Shown here piece after piece: positions 55,883-64,000 of a stretch of 64,000 nt of DNA. The notes beneath the pieces are model-generated. The model was not told where the DNA came from and did no database searches. It worked only from the letters and a program-made list of their open reading frames with translations. Source of the stretch: Thiodiazotropha sp040506775. GTDB lineage: Bacteria; Pseudomonadota; Gammaproteobacteria; Chromatiales; Chromatiaceae. Position numbers and translations under genes: made by a program. The DNA is taken from assembly GCA_040506775.1 (NCBI GenBank), contig JBEVWC010000012.1:62001-126000 (forward strand), written 5' to 3'. The number at the start of each line of letters is the position of its first letter. Position 1 is the stretch's first letter.

Positions 55883-55958
55883 AGTCGATATGGAAGGGCT
55901 TGCGCGCGCAGCGCGCTCAACCATTCAAAATTCACAATTCAGCATTCAACATTCAAAA

Positions 55959-56446
55959 CTAAACAACAATCCGGTTTTTCTTCTTCTTGGGATTCGCCCG
56001 GTAGAATACCGCCACCCGCCCGATCACCTGGACACATTCGGCGGAGAGGCTCTGCGAGATCGCCTGGCTGAGTTCCTCGCGGTCCTCCTTATCCGCCCCG
56101 GCCANNNNNNNNNNNNNNNNNNNNNNNNNNNNNNNNNNNNNNNNNNNNNNNNNNNNNNNNNNNNNNNNNNNNNNNNNNNNNNNNNNNNNNNNNNNNNNNN
56201 NNNNACCCGCCCGATCACCTGGACACATTCGGCGGAGAGGCTCTGCGAGATCGCCTGGCTGAGTTCCTCGCGGTCCTCCTTATCCGCCCCGGCCATCTTC
56301 ACCTTGATGAGTTCGTGATGTTCCAGGGAACTGTCGATCTCCTGGATCACGCCCTCGCTGAGGCCGTGTTGACCGATGATCACCACCGGTTTCAGAGGAT
56401 GAGCAAGCTTTTTCAGGTTGCGGATCTGTTGGGAAGTCAGGGGCAT
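55959..56446 (-). CDS. yhbY: RNA-binding protein YhbY (interrupted by assembly gap)
   Basis: CRM/KH-like RNA-binding protein that joins the large ribosomal subunit precursor. The N-terminal 79 residues (MPLTSQQIRNLKKLAHPLKP... IIGQHGLSEGV ... SAECVQVIGR) read from 56446; the C-terminal end (VAVFYRANPKKKKNRIVV) lies on the other side of a 100-N gap. Because 91 bp (56014-56104 and 56205-56295) are duplicated at both contig ends, deleting 191 bp restores one 98-codon frame, the length of E. coli YhbY (97). The apparent frame break is therefore an assembly artefact, not a pseudogene. Confidence 0.93.
56014..56295. other. Assembly gap (100 N, 56105-56204) flanked by an identical 91-bp duplication
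   Basis: Bases 56014-56104 and 56205-56295 are identical (start ACCCGCCCGATCACC, end CGCCCCGGCCA). The overlap length of 91 equals that at the first gap, 5693-5974, so both come from the same assembly parameter. Confidence 0.92.
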
Positions 56447-56709
56447 GGGGGTGAGGCCCGGTAGTCAATAGGGAGGCGGATTCTAGCCTGAATACCAGAA
56501 ATTTTGAATCTTGAATCTGATTTGTGTGCGTGGATCCTGACATTTTCCCCGGATGCCGGGAGTATTGGGGCAGGGTAGACCACTAAACCCTGCCCGAGAT
56601 TGGAATGGCGCACGGGTTAAAAATACGGATTCTGGTGTAGAGAGCACAGATCCCCCACAAAGTGCTAGGATGACACCCCCGTTGGGAAAATTCGGACAAT
56701 CAAACAATC

Positions 56710-57330
56710 GTGAAGCGCAGTAAAAGCAGCCGGCAATGGCTGGACCGACACTTCAATGACAGCTATGTCAAGCAGGCCCAAAAGGCGGGCTATCGCTCGC
56801 GTGCGGCATACAAGTTACTGGAAATACAAGAAAAAGATAAGGTCATTAAGCCTGGTATGCGGGTCGTGGACCTGGGGGCCGCTCCGGGCGGCTGGAGCCA
56901 GATTGCCCGAGATCTGGCTGGAGACAAAGGTCAGGTGGTGGCGCTGGACATCCTGCCAATGGATCCGATCGCTGGTGTAGACTTCATTCAGGGGGATTTT
57001 CGTGAGCAGGAACCACTGCAGGAATTGCGAAAATGCATTGCCGGTGAACCGGTGGACCTTGTAATTTCCGACATGGCACCCAATGTTACCGGTATTGCCA
57101 GTGTGGATCAGCCCAGGGCGATGTACCTTTGCGAACTGGCCCTGGATTTTGCCCGGGAGGTGCTCGGTCCGGGCGGCGGATTCGTGATAAAAGTCTTCCA
57201 GGGTGCGGGATTCGACGAATTCCTCAAGGAGGTTCGGCAATCCTTCGGTCGGGTGGTAAGCCGTAAACCGGACGCCTCGCGGGCGAAAAGTCGGGAAATC
57301 TATCTGGTAGCAGGGAACTTAAAGATGTAG
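56710..57330 (+). CDS. rlmE: 23S rRNA (uridine-2'-O)-methyltransferase RlmE (FtsJ/RrmJ)
   Basis: A 206-residue heat-shock methyltransferase that modifies U2552 of 23S rRNA. SAM motif LGAAPGGWSQIA; the catalytic K-D-K-E tetrad lies in YRSRAAYKLLE, ISDMAPNVTG, FVIKVFQGAG and the C-terminal SREIYLVA. GTG start. It is divergent from yhbY and precedes ftsH, as in E. coli. Confidence 0.97.
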   Translation: MKRSKSSRQWLDRHFNDSYVKQAQKAGYRSRAAYKLLEIQEKDKVIKPGMRVVDLGAAPGGWSQIARDLAGDKGQVVALDILPMDPIAGVDFIQGDFREQEPLQELRKCIAGEPVDLVISDMAPNVTGIASVDQPRAMYLCELALDFAREVLGPGGGFVIKVFQGAGFDEFLKEVRQSFGRVVSRKPDASRAKSREIYLVAGNLKM

Positions 57331-57511
57331 TACCGTACCAATCAGTAAGTCCCGAAAATCAGGTGTTTGCATACATTCAATCGGGTTATTGCACGGTTAA
57401 AACAGATACCGGTCAGCGGCCGCGGGAGTTGCGGATTCCGCTAATGACAGTGCCACTACGGAATGACAGTTACCGGCTCAGGCCGGAGTGAGATCGAGAG
57501 GTTCTTACGTT

Positions 57512-59443
57512 TTGAACGACATGGCAAAAAATTTGATTCTATGGGTGGTGATCGCCATCGTACTGATGACGGTCTTCAACAATTTTTCGACCACCCAGCC
57601 CAAAGCCCAGAAGATGAGCTACTCAGAGTTCGTCAGCAACGTGAAGTCTGGGCAGGTCAAAGAGGTTGAGTTCGGAGGCAATGGTCGTGATATCAGCGGC
57701 ACACTGACTTCCGGGCAGCGTTTCTCCTCTTATAGCCCCGGTGACGACATGCTGGTCAGCGATCTGCTGAACAACAATGTCGAGATCATCGCCAATCCCC
57801 CGGAAAAGCCTTCACTGCTGATGAATATTCTCATCAACTGGTTTCCGCTTTTCGTGCTGATCGGCCTGTGGATCTTCTTCATGCGCCAGATGCAGGGCGG
57901 TGGAGCCGGCCGTGGCGCCATGTCGTTTGGCAAGAGTAAGGCGCGCATGCTGAGCGAGGACCAGGTCAAGGTCACGTTCAGTGATGTGGCGGGTGTGGAA
58001 GAGGCCAAGGAGGAGGTGACCGAAATGGTCGACTTCCTGCGTGACCCCTCCAAGTTCCAGAAACTCGGTGGCAAGATCCCCAAAGGTGTGTTGATGGTCG
58101 GTTCTCCGGGCACCGGTAAGACCCTGCTGGCCAAGGCCATTGCGGGTGAAGCGAAAGTGCCGTTCTTCACTATCTCCGGTTCCGACTTTGTCGAGATGTT
58201 CGTTGGTGTGGGCGCCTCCCGGGTGCGCGACATGTTCGATCAGGCCAAGAAACACGCGCCCTGTATCATCTTCATCGACGAGATCGATGCGGTGGGCCGT
58301 CACCGCGGCGCCGGTCTCGGCGGCGGGCATGACGAACGTGAGCAGACCCTCAACCAGCTGCTGGTTGAAATGGACGGCTTCGAGGGCAATGAGGGTGTGA
58401 TCGTGATCGCCGCGACCAACCGTCCGGACGTACTCGACCCGGCCCTGCTGCGCCCTGGCCGTTTTGATCGCCAGGTGGTGGTGCCCCTGCCCGATGTCAG
58501 GGGCCGCGAACAGATTCTTAAGGTCCACTTGCGCAAAGTGGCTGCGGCAGATGATGTCAAACCGGCAATCATCGCCCGTGGCACGCCGGGTTTCTCTGGC
58601 GCTGATCTGGCCAACCTGGTCAATGAGGCCGCCCTGTTTGCTGCGCGTGCCAACAAGTCGCTGGTCAGCATGGCCGAGCTCGAAAAGGCCAAGGACAAGA
58701 TCATGATGGGTACCGAACGGCGTACCATGGTAATGAGTGAGGATGAGAAGAAACTCACCGCCTATCATGAGTCCGGACATGCCATCGTGGGCCGTCTGGT
58801 GCCTTCTCACGATCCGGTCTACAAGGTCAGCATCATCCCGCGTGGCCGGGCTCTGGGTGTGACCATGTTTCTCCCCGAGGCAGACCGTTACAGCTACAGC
58901 AAGGAGCATCTGGAAAGCCAGATCTCCAGTCTGTTTGGCGGACGTATCGCAGAGGAACTGATCTTTGGTATCGACAAGGTGACCACCGGAGCCTCAAACG
59001 ACATCAAGCGGGCCACGGAACTGGCGCGCAACATGGTGACCAAGTGGGGACTCTCGGAGCGTCTGGGTCCCCTCATGTACAGTGAAGAGGAGGAAGAGGT
59101 CTTCCTCGGCCGTTCGGTGACCCAGCACAAGAATGTTTCCGACGACACGGCGCATACCATCGATGAGGAGATCCGCAGTGTGATCGATCGCAACTACGAG
59201 CGTTCGGTGAACATTCTCAAGGAGAACCTGGACAAGTTGCACCTGATGGCCGATGCGCTGATGAAGTATGAGACCATCGACACGGAGCAGATCAACGACA
59301 TTCTGGAGGGCAAACCGCCCCGTCCGCCCAAAGACTGGGCAGACAGCGATGTGGGTTCTGATGATGGTCCCACTTCACCGGACAAGTCCCGCTCCTCGGA
59401 CGACGTTTCGGGTACCATCGGCGGTCCTGCCGGACAACACTGA
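57512..59443 (+). CDS. ftsH: ATP-dependent zinc metalloprotease FtsH
   Basis: A membrane-bound AAA+ protease of about 643 residues that degrades misfolded membrane proteins and regulators such as LpxC and RpoH. Two transmembrane helices (LILWVVIAIVLMTVF and ILINWFPLFVLIGLWIFF) flank the periplasmic domain. Walker A is GSPGTGKT (Ser in place of the usual Pro), Walker B IIFIDEIDAVG, SRH GVIVIAATNRPDVLDPAL, zinc motif HESGH in TAYHESGHAIVG. I take the TTG at 57512 (LNDMAKN, like the E. coli long form) with AGAGG about 13 bp upstream; the ATG at 57521 is the alternative. Confidence 0.97.
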   Translation: MNDMAKNLILWVVIAIVLMTVFNNFSTTQPKAQKMSYSEFVSNVKSGQVKEVEFGGNGRDISGTLTSGQRFSSYSPGDDMLVSDLLNNNVEIIANPPEKPSLLMNILINWFPLFVLIGLWIFFMRQMQGGGAGRGAMSFGKSKARMLSEDQVKVTFSDVAGVEEAKEEVTEMVDFLRDPSKFQKLGGKIPKGVLMVGSPGTGKTLLAKAIAGEAKVPFFTISGSDFVEMFVGVGASRVRDMFDQAKKHAPCIIFIDEIDAVGRHRGAGLGGGHDEREQTLNQLLVEMDGFEGNEGVIVIAATNRPDVLDPALLRPGRFDRQVVVPLPDVRGREQILKVHLRKVAAADDVKPAIIARGTPGFSGADLANLVNEAALFAARANKSLVSMAELEKAKDKIMMGTERRTMVMSEDEKKLTAYHESGHAIVGRLVPSHDPVYKVSIIPRGRALGVTMFLPEADRYSYSKEHLESQISSLFGGRIAEELIFGIDKVTTGASNDIKRATELARNMVTKWGLSERLGPLMYSEEEEEVFLGRSVTQHKNVSDDTAHTIDEEIRSVIDRNYERSVNILKENLDKLHLMADALMKYETIDTEQINDILEGKPPRPPKDWADSDVGSDDGPTSPDKSRSSDDVSGTIGGPAGQH

Positions 59444-59451
59444 TACACGAC

Positions 59452-59504
59452 ACGCCCGCATCATGCCCGGAAATCTGCTTTGCAGTCGGGCATGATGTGG
59501 GCGT
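59452..59504 (+). terminator. Long hairpin after ftsH
   Basis: ACGCCCGCATCATGCCCG and CGGGCATGATGTGGGCGT pair over 18 bp (one G-U) around a 17-nt loop, 9 bp past the ftsH stop. A short GTTTT lies 6 bp further on. It probably ends or attenuates the rlmE-ftsH transcript before folP. Confidence 0.65.
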
Positions 59505-59653
59505 TGCCGTTTTGCTCACCGGTATTCGACATGTGCGGATCCTCAGCCAGCCTTTCTGCCGATATTTCACGGGTTACAGAAAAAGTGATTAATGATCCGA
59601 GCCGGTTGTCGTCCAGCTGTGAAGGCCGCCGATTCCGTTAACCGACCCCGCCG

Positions 59654-60493
59654 ATGACTGACGCTTTGCATACGCTCCGATGTGCGGGGCATTCCCTCGA
59701 TCTCCGCCAACCCCAGGTGATGGGGATTCTCAATGTCACCCCCGATTCGTTCTCTGATGGTGGAAACTTTTTCGATCCCGATCAGGCGCTCAGACAGGCG
59801 CTACGTATGGTGTCACAGGGCGCGGCGATCATAGATATCGGTGGCGAGTCGACCCGGCCCGGGGCGGAAACGGTGAGTGTGGAGGAGGAGTTGCGGCGGG
59901 TCGTGCCTCTGGTGGAGGCGCTGGCGAAGGATCTGCCGGTACCCATCTCTGTGGATACCAGTAAGCCGGAGGTGATGCGGGAGGCCGTGGCTGCCGGAGC
60001 CGGTATGATCAACGATGTCATGGCCCTGCAACAGCCGGGCGCCCTGGATACGGTGGCGCAACTGCAGGTACCGGTATGCCTGATGCATATGCAGGGGCAG
60101 CCCCGTACCATGCAGAGCGCACCTCACTATGATCAGGTGGTGGGCGATGTGATGGAATTTCTGAACGATCGGTTGGAAGCCTGTGTGTCTGCGGGTATCC
60201 CACGTGAACGCATCCTGCTGGATCCTGGTTTCGGATTTGGCAAGACGTTGCAGCACAACCTGGAGCTGTTGCACTCTCTTGAGCGGTTTCTGAGCTTGGG
60301 TCTGCCGTTGTTGGTCGGAATCTCAAGGAAGTCTATGATAGGGGCACTGCTGGATGAGCGGCCTGTAGACGGACGCCTTTATGGCAGCCTGGCGGCCGCG
60401 GTGATTGCCGCCATGAAGGGGGCCTCGGTGATTCGGGTCCATGACGTGGCTGAAACGGTGGATGCGCTTAAAGTCGTCGCTGCGGTACGCTGA
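59654..60493 (+). CDS. folP: Dihydropteroate synthase
   Basis: A 279-residue TIM-barrel enzyme that joins p-aminobenzoate to dihydropterin pyrophosphate in folate synthesis; it is the sulfonamide target. Motifs: MGILNVTPDSFSDGGNFFD, IIDIGGESTRPGAETV, AGMINDVMAL, LLDPGFGFGKTLQHN and LLVGISRKSMIG. Lies in the usual ftsH-folP-glmM order. Confidence 0.97.
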   Translation: MTDALHTLRCAGHSLDLRQPQVMGILNVTPDSFSDGGNFFDPDQALRQALRMVSQGAAIIDIGGESTRPGAETVSVEEELRRVVPLVEALAKDLPVPISVDTSKPEVMREAVAAGAGMINDVMALQQPGALDTVAQLQVPVCLMHMQGQPRTMQSAPHYDQVVGDVMEFLNDRLEACVSAGIPRERILLDPGFGFGKTLQHNLELLHSLERFLSLGLPLLVGISRKSMIGALLDERPVDGRLYGSLAAAVIAAMKGASVIRVHDVAETVDALKVVAAVR

Positions 60494-60610
60494 GCTCCAC
60501 GATCATGGCATCCGGCGGCTGACTGAAAGCCTGCGGATTGCCATTTAATAATAGACAAGTACCGGTTTGGCTCTGTGCAGCCGGGCTCATCATTTACGAG
60601 GATTTCGTTC

Positions 60611-61960
60611 GTGACGCGAAAGTATTTTGGTACCGACGGTGTGCGGGGGCGTTTTGGTGAAGGCGCCATAACTCCGGAGTTTGTCCTGAAGTTGGGTTGG
60701 GCCGTGGGGCGGGTGCTCGGTACCGAGTCCAAAAGCCGGGTCCTGATCGGCAAAGACACACGCATATCCGGGTACCTACTGGAATCCGCTCTGGAGGCGG
60801 GTCTCACCGCTGCGGGTGTCAATATCACCCTGCTCGGGCCCATGCCCACACCCAGCGTGGCCTACCTGACCCGAACCCTGCACGCCCAGGCGGGCATAGT
60901 AATCAGCGCCTCACATAATCCTTACCAGGACAACGGCATCAAATTTTTCTCCGCGGACGGTCTGAAACTGCCGGACCGGGTGGAACTGGAGATCGAGGCG
61001 GAGATGGATAAGCCCCTGGTTACCGTGGATTCCTCCAACCTGGGACGCGCCGAAAAGATGGCTGCGGAAGGGCGCTACATCGAATTCTGTAAGAGCACCA
61101 TTCCCCTCAAGACCCGATTCAAGGGTATGAAGATCGTCGTGGACTGTGCCAACGGGGCCACCTACAACATTGCCCCCTACGTGTTCGACGAGATGGGTGC
61201 CGACGTGGTTGCGATCGGCAACCGGCCGAACGGGTTCAACATCAACGACGGGGTGGGTTCCACCCACCCGGAACACCTGAAGAAGGCGGTGCTCGAACAC
61301 GGTGCCGATGTGGGTATCGCGCTGGACGGAGACGGGGATCGGCTGATCATGATCGATGATCAGGGTAACGAAGTGGATGGCGATGAAATCCTCTACATCA
61401 TTGCCCGCTCACGCATGCGTCTGGGGGAGCTCAAGGGGGCCGTGGTGGGCACTCTGATGAGTAACCTGGGATTGGAACATGCCCTGAGAGAGCATGGGGT
61501 GGTATTCGAACGCACCAACGTGGGTGATCGCTACATCATGGAACGGCTCGCCGAAAAGGGCTGGGTGCTGGGTGGTGAACAGTCCGGTCACATCATCTGC
61601 CTGGACCGTACCACCACCGGAGACGGCATCATATCCGCCCTGCAGGTGCTGGCCGAGATGCATGATACCGGCCACAGTCTGCGGGAACTCAGCTCCGGGA
61701 TGAGCAAATATCCGCAAAAACTCACCAATGTGCGGTTGGGGAGCTTTTCGCCACAGGAGGTCATGGCCAACGATGCGGTGAAGCGGGCCGTGCGGGAGGC
61801 GGAAGTGGAGATGGGCAGCGCCGGCCGGGTATTGCTGCGGCCTTCCGGGACCGAACCCCTGATCCGGGTCATGGTGGAAGGTGCGGACGGTGTGCTGGTC
61901 GAGCAGTTGACCCAGCAAATTGCCGATGTGGTGGCGGAAACGGTTGGCATCGAGGCTTGA
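60611..61960 (+). CDS. glmM: Phosphoglucosamine mutase
   Basis: A 449-residue enzyme converting glucosamine-6-phosphate to glucosamine-1-phosphate for UDP-GlcNAc, peptidoglycan and LPS synthesis. The phospho-Ser is in GIVISASHNPYQDNGIKFF, metal-binding DGDGDRLIMID, and phosphate-binding LRPSGTEPLIRVM. I choose the GTG at 60611 (VTRKYFGTDGVRG) with ACGAGGA 8 bp upstream; an upstream frame from 60575 adds 12 unneeded residues. Confidence 0.97.
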   Translation: MTRKYFGTDGVRGRFGEGAITPEFVLKLGWAVGRVLGTESKSRVLIGKDTRISGYLLESALEAGLTAAGVNITLLGPMPTPSVAYLTRTLHAQAGIVISASHNPYQDNGIKFFSADGLKLPDRVELEIEAEMDKPLVTVDSSNLGRAEKMAAEGRYIEFCKSTIPLKTRFKGMKIVVDCANGATYNIAPYVFDEMGADVVAIGNRPNGFNINDGVGSTHPEHLKKAVLEHGADVGIALDGDGDRLIMIDDQGNEVDGDEILYIIARSRMRLGELKGAVVGTLMSNLGLEHALREHGVVFERTNVGDRYIMERLAEKGWVLGGEQSGHIICLDRTTTGDGIISALQVLAEMHDTGHSLRELSSGMSKYPQKLTNVRLGSFSPQEVMANDAVKRAVREAEVEMGSAGRVLLRPSGTEPLIRVMVEGADGVLVEQLTQQIADVVAETVGIEA

Positions 61961-62096
61961 ACAGGAACTCTGCTCAAGCTCGGTACTGATCCGGGGGGAT
62001 CGTCCTGAAATTTGCCCGGATGTGATCGTTTTAATTGATTTCAAACGCGTAGCTGGTTAAGCTACCGCGCTTTCTTCAAGTCGCAGGAGTAAGGGC

Positions 62097-62849
62097 ATGC
62101 GTAGACCCCTGGTTGCCGGAAATTGGAAGATGAACGGTTCGCTCGAGAGCGTCCGCAGTTTGTTGGACGGAATCAAGAACGGTATCGGAACGGTCAACAA
62201 CGCTGAAGTGGCGGTTTGTCCCCCCTATGTCTACATTCCTGAGGCTCAGAAGAAACTGAACGGCAGCGAAATCGGCTGGGGTGGTCAGGATCTGTCCATC
62301 GAAGCCTCCGGCGCCTTCACCGGCGAGGTGGCAGCCTCCATGCTGAATGACTTTGGCTGTAAATATGTCATCGTGGGACACTCCGAGCGACGCACCTACC
62401 ATGCCGAGAGCGATGAACTGGTGGCGAAGAAATTCGCGGTCGCCCGGGACGCTGGACTGATCCCGATTCTCTGCGTCGGCGAGACTCTGGAACAGCGCGA
62501 GTCTGGAATCACCAATGAGGTGGTGGCCCGGCAGATGAATGCAGTGATCGACCTGGTGGGGATCGATGCCCTGTCCGACGGGGTGATTGCTTACGAACCG
62601 GTCTGGGCGATCGGAACCGGTGTGACCGCGACTCCCGAGCAGGCTCAGGAGGTTCACGCCTTCATTCGTGGCCTGGTGGCAGACAAGAGCGCCGAGGTGG
62701 CTGAGGTCATCCGCATTCTCTACGGCGGTTCGATGAAACCGGATAACGCCAAGGAGCTGATTGAGAAACCGGATATCGACGGTGGACTGATCGGTGGTGC
62801 GGCCCTCAAAGCGGAAGATTTCCTGGGCATCTGCACTGCGGCCAACTGA
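62097..62849 (+). CDS. tpiA: Triosephosphate isomerase
   Basis: A 250-residue glycolytic enzyme interconverting dihydroxyacetone phosphate and glyceraldehyde-3-phosphate. Substrate Lys in AGNWKMNGS, catalytic His in VGHSERRTYH, catalytic Glu in AYEPVWAIGTG, phosphate loop YGGSMKPDN. CAGGAG precedes the ATG. secG follows after 66 bp. Confidence 0.98.
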   Translation: MRRPLVAGNWKMNGSLESVRSLLDGIKNGIGTVNNAEVAVCPPYVYIPEAQKKLNGSEIGWGGQDLSIEASGAFTGEVAASMLNDFGCKYVIVGHSERRTYHAESDELVAKKFAVARDAGLIPILCVGETLEQRESGITNEVVARQMNAVIDLVGIDALSDGVIAYEPVWAIGTGVTATPEQAQEVHAFIRGLVADKSAEVAEVIRILYGGSMKPDNAKELIEKPDIDGGLIGGAALKAEDFLGICTAAN

Positions 62850-62915
62850 TAAACGATTTATTTTCAGCGCGACCCTTGTTCGATCAAGGATGACGCCTGA
62901 CAGGTTCAACTGATT

Positions 62916-63446
62916 ATGCAGACAATACTGACCGTGTTTCACATCCTCCTGGCCGTGGGCCTCGTGGGTCTGATCCTGATACAGCACGGCAAGGGTGCGG
63001 ATATGGGCGCAGCCTTCGGCAGCGGCGCATCCGGCACGGTTTTTGGCGCAAAAGGATCTGCTTCGTTCCTGACCCGTACCACCGCGATTCTGGCCACCCT
63101 GTTTTTCGTGACCAGTATCGCCATGGGCTACTACGCGACCCAGGGTGAAGCGCCCAAGGGTGTGATGGAAGGTTTCAAGGACGTTCAGGAAATGCCTGCC
63201 GCCGAACCCCGGACCAGTGATATCCCGCCGGTCCCTGAGGAAGGGCAGGGCAGTGACGTACCCAGTCTGGCCCCGAGCGAAATGGCGCCGGCAGAGACTC
63301 AGGAAGCTGTCACCCCTGAGAGCAGCGTGCCTGGCGCGGATGTGACTGCGGAGTCGCAAACACAGGTATCAGACAATGTGTCCCAGGATGGGGATAACAG
63401 TACCACTTCGGAAGAAAGTCCTGCCGTTGAGGTCAATCAGCAATAA
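62916..63446 (+). CDS. secG: Preprotein translocase subunit SecG with long acidic tail
   Basis: SecYEG auxiliary subunit. Two transmembrane helices (TVFHILLAVGLVGLILIQHG and TTAILATLFFVTSIAMGYYA) flank the conserved GKGADMGAAFGSGASGTVFG loop. At 176 residues it is much longer than E. coli SecG (110): the C-terminal 110 residues are a low-complexity Pro/Glu/Ser-rich acidic tail (PVPEEGQGSDVPS, TPESSVPGADVTAES). It lies directly before tRNA-Leu. Confidence 0.95.
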   Translation: MQTILTVFHILLAVGLVGLILIQHGKGADMGAAFGSGASGTVFGAKGSASFLTRTTAILATLFFVTSIAMGYYATQGEAPKGVMEGFKDVQEMPAAEPRTSDIPPVPEEGQGSDVPSLAPSEMAPAETQEAVTPESSVPGADVTAESQTQVSDNVSQDGDNSTTSEESPAVEVNQQ

Positions 63447-63462
63447 GGAGAACAGAGTTCAA

Positions 63463-63547
63463 GCCGATGTGGTGGAATTGGTAGACACGCTATCTTGAGG
63501 GGGTAGTGGCGCAAGCCGTGCCGGTTCAAATCCGGCCATCGGTACCA
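63463..63547 (+). tRNA. tRNA-Leu (anticodon GAG)
   Basis: An 85-nt class II tRNA with encoded CCA. The acceptor GCCGATG pairs with CATCGGT (one G-U), discriminator A, then CCA. Anticodon stem CTATC/GGTAG encloses loop TTGAGGG with GAG at 63497-63499. The T-arm is GCCGGTTCAAATCCGGC and the variable arm is long. It sits between secG and nuoA, as usual in this gene order. Confidence 0.97.
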
Positions 63548-63553
63548 TACAGG

Positions 63554-63591
63554 AAAACGGTAGTATGCGTTTCGCGTAATACCGTTTTTTT
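63554..63591 (+). terminator. Rho-independent terminator after tRNA-Leu
   Basis: AAAACGGTAGTATGCG and CGCGTAATACCGTTTT form a stem with one mismatch, followed by a T-tract. Confidence 0.85.
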
Positions 63592-63650
63592 ATGCCCGCA
63601 AAAGTATTGTAACTTATTGATTACAATCAAAAATACGATCCTTTGCCAAC

Positions 63651-63680
63651 TTGACACGATCGCAGCGCAAAGGATAGACT
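63651..63680 (+). promoter_or_regulatory. Sigma-70 promoter for the nuo operon
   Basis: Consensus -35 TTGACA (63651-63656), 18-bp spacer, -10 TAGACT (63675-63680), 63 bp before the nuoA start. Confidence 0.65.
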
Positions 63681-63742
63681 GCAAGACTTCCCTGAACATT
63701 TAAAAAAGTCATAATGATTATTGGAAAGGGGGCAGCATACCG

Positions 63743-64000
63743 ATGCTCGAAAATTATTTACCCATTGTGATCTTTCTGGCTGTGGCGTTCGTGATGGGTG
63801 GTGTCGTCATTGGCTTGGGATTCCTGCTGGGAACGCGCAAGCCGGACAGTGAAAAACTCTCTCCCTATGAATGCGGCTTCGAGGCGTTCGAAGATTCCCG
63901 CATGAAATTCGATGTCCGCTACTACCTGGTTGCCATCCTCTTCATCATCTTTGATCTTGAGATCGCGTTTCTGTTCCCCTGGGCAGTCGTGCTGGATCAG
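63743..64000 (+). CDS. nuoA: NADH-quinone oxidoreductase subunit A (partial, right edge)
   Basis: Membrane subunit of respiratory complex I. The first 86 codons are visible; the gene runs off the window. The first helix (PIVIFLAVAFVMGGVVIGLGFLLG), the conserved loop KLSPYECGFEAFEDSRMKFDVRYYLVAILFIIFDLEIAFLFPWAV and its Cys/Glu residues identify NuoA. It is presumably the first gene of the nuo operon. Confidence 0.97.
   Translation, partial: MLENYLPIVIFLAVAFVMGGVVIGLGFLLGTRKPDSEKLSPYECGFEAFEDSRMKFDVRYYLVAILFIIFDLEIAFLFPWAVVLDQ

Noticed and set aside
62076..63359. 427-codon minus-strand frame across tpiA and secG
   Set aside because: Antisense shadow that spans two well-supported genes and their spacer.

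Overview
This window looks like the chromosome of a gammaproteobacterium, most likely a Chromatiales-type sulfur oxidiser (relatives of Allochromatium, Sedimenticola or Thiodiazotropha). That placement is inference. It rests on the two-subunit class III PHA synthase (PhaE plus PhaC), on the block carA-carB-greA / yhbY / rlmE-ftsH-folP-glmM-tpiA-secG-tRNA-Leu-nuoA, and on the families of palindromic intergenic repeats. The sequence is a draft scaffold: two runs of 100 N are each flanked by an identical 91-bp sequence, which points to unmerged overlapping contig ends rather than missing DNA.

Layout. 1-6.7 kb: valS (cut by the left edge), pyruvate phosphate dikinase, and a secreted protein with two six-cysteine repeats. 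6.9-13.4 kb: a sigma-54-type promoter driving a 30-codon ORF, then the polyhydroxyalkanoate locus (phaB, phasin, phaR and phaA on the minus strand; phaE-phaC divergent on the plus strand) with four copies of a candidate PhaR operator. 13.4-26.5 kb: nhaA, a cNMP-binding protein, phrB with a ybgA-like partner, a YdbH-like protein plus a DUF1318 lipoprotein, two methyltransferases, srkA and greB, separated by several repeat families. 26.7-31.9 kb: a lipoprotein subtilase followed directly by a lipoprotein with a PrcB-like domain, then a GNAT acetyltransferase and two unknown proteins.

32-44.6 kb is an acetate-use island: acs, a DEDD exonuclease, a cNMP/CBS/DUF294 signalling protein, an SSS-family symporter with its small subunit (DUF4212), a TerB-like protein, and a CbrX-CbrA-CbrB-like set (small membrane protein, SSS-domain histidine kinase, NtrC-type regulator). 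The regulator has no GAFTGA sequence in its AAA+ domain. 44.8-50.5 kb: cheV, a DUF6394 / K+ channel / hemerythrin operon, cnoX and trxC. 50.7-64 kb: the housekeeping block, with a strong terminator hairpin just before carA that may be an attenuator.

Taken together, the window covers carbon storage (PHA), acetate activation and its sensing, envelope maintenance (FtsH, YdbH, SecG), redox and ion homeostasis, and pyrimidine/arginine precursor supply. The least explained elements are the subtilase/PrcB-like lipoprotein pair, the sigma-54-driven micro-ORF, the duplicated Cys-repeat protein, the regulator without GAFTGA, and a roughly 138-bp MITE-like palindrome present three times.
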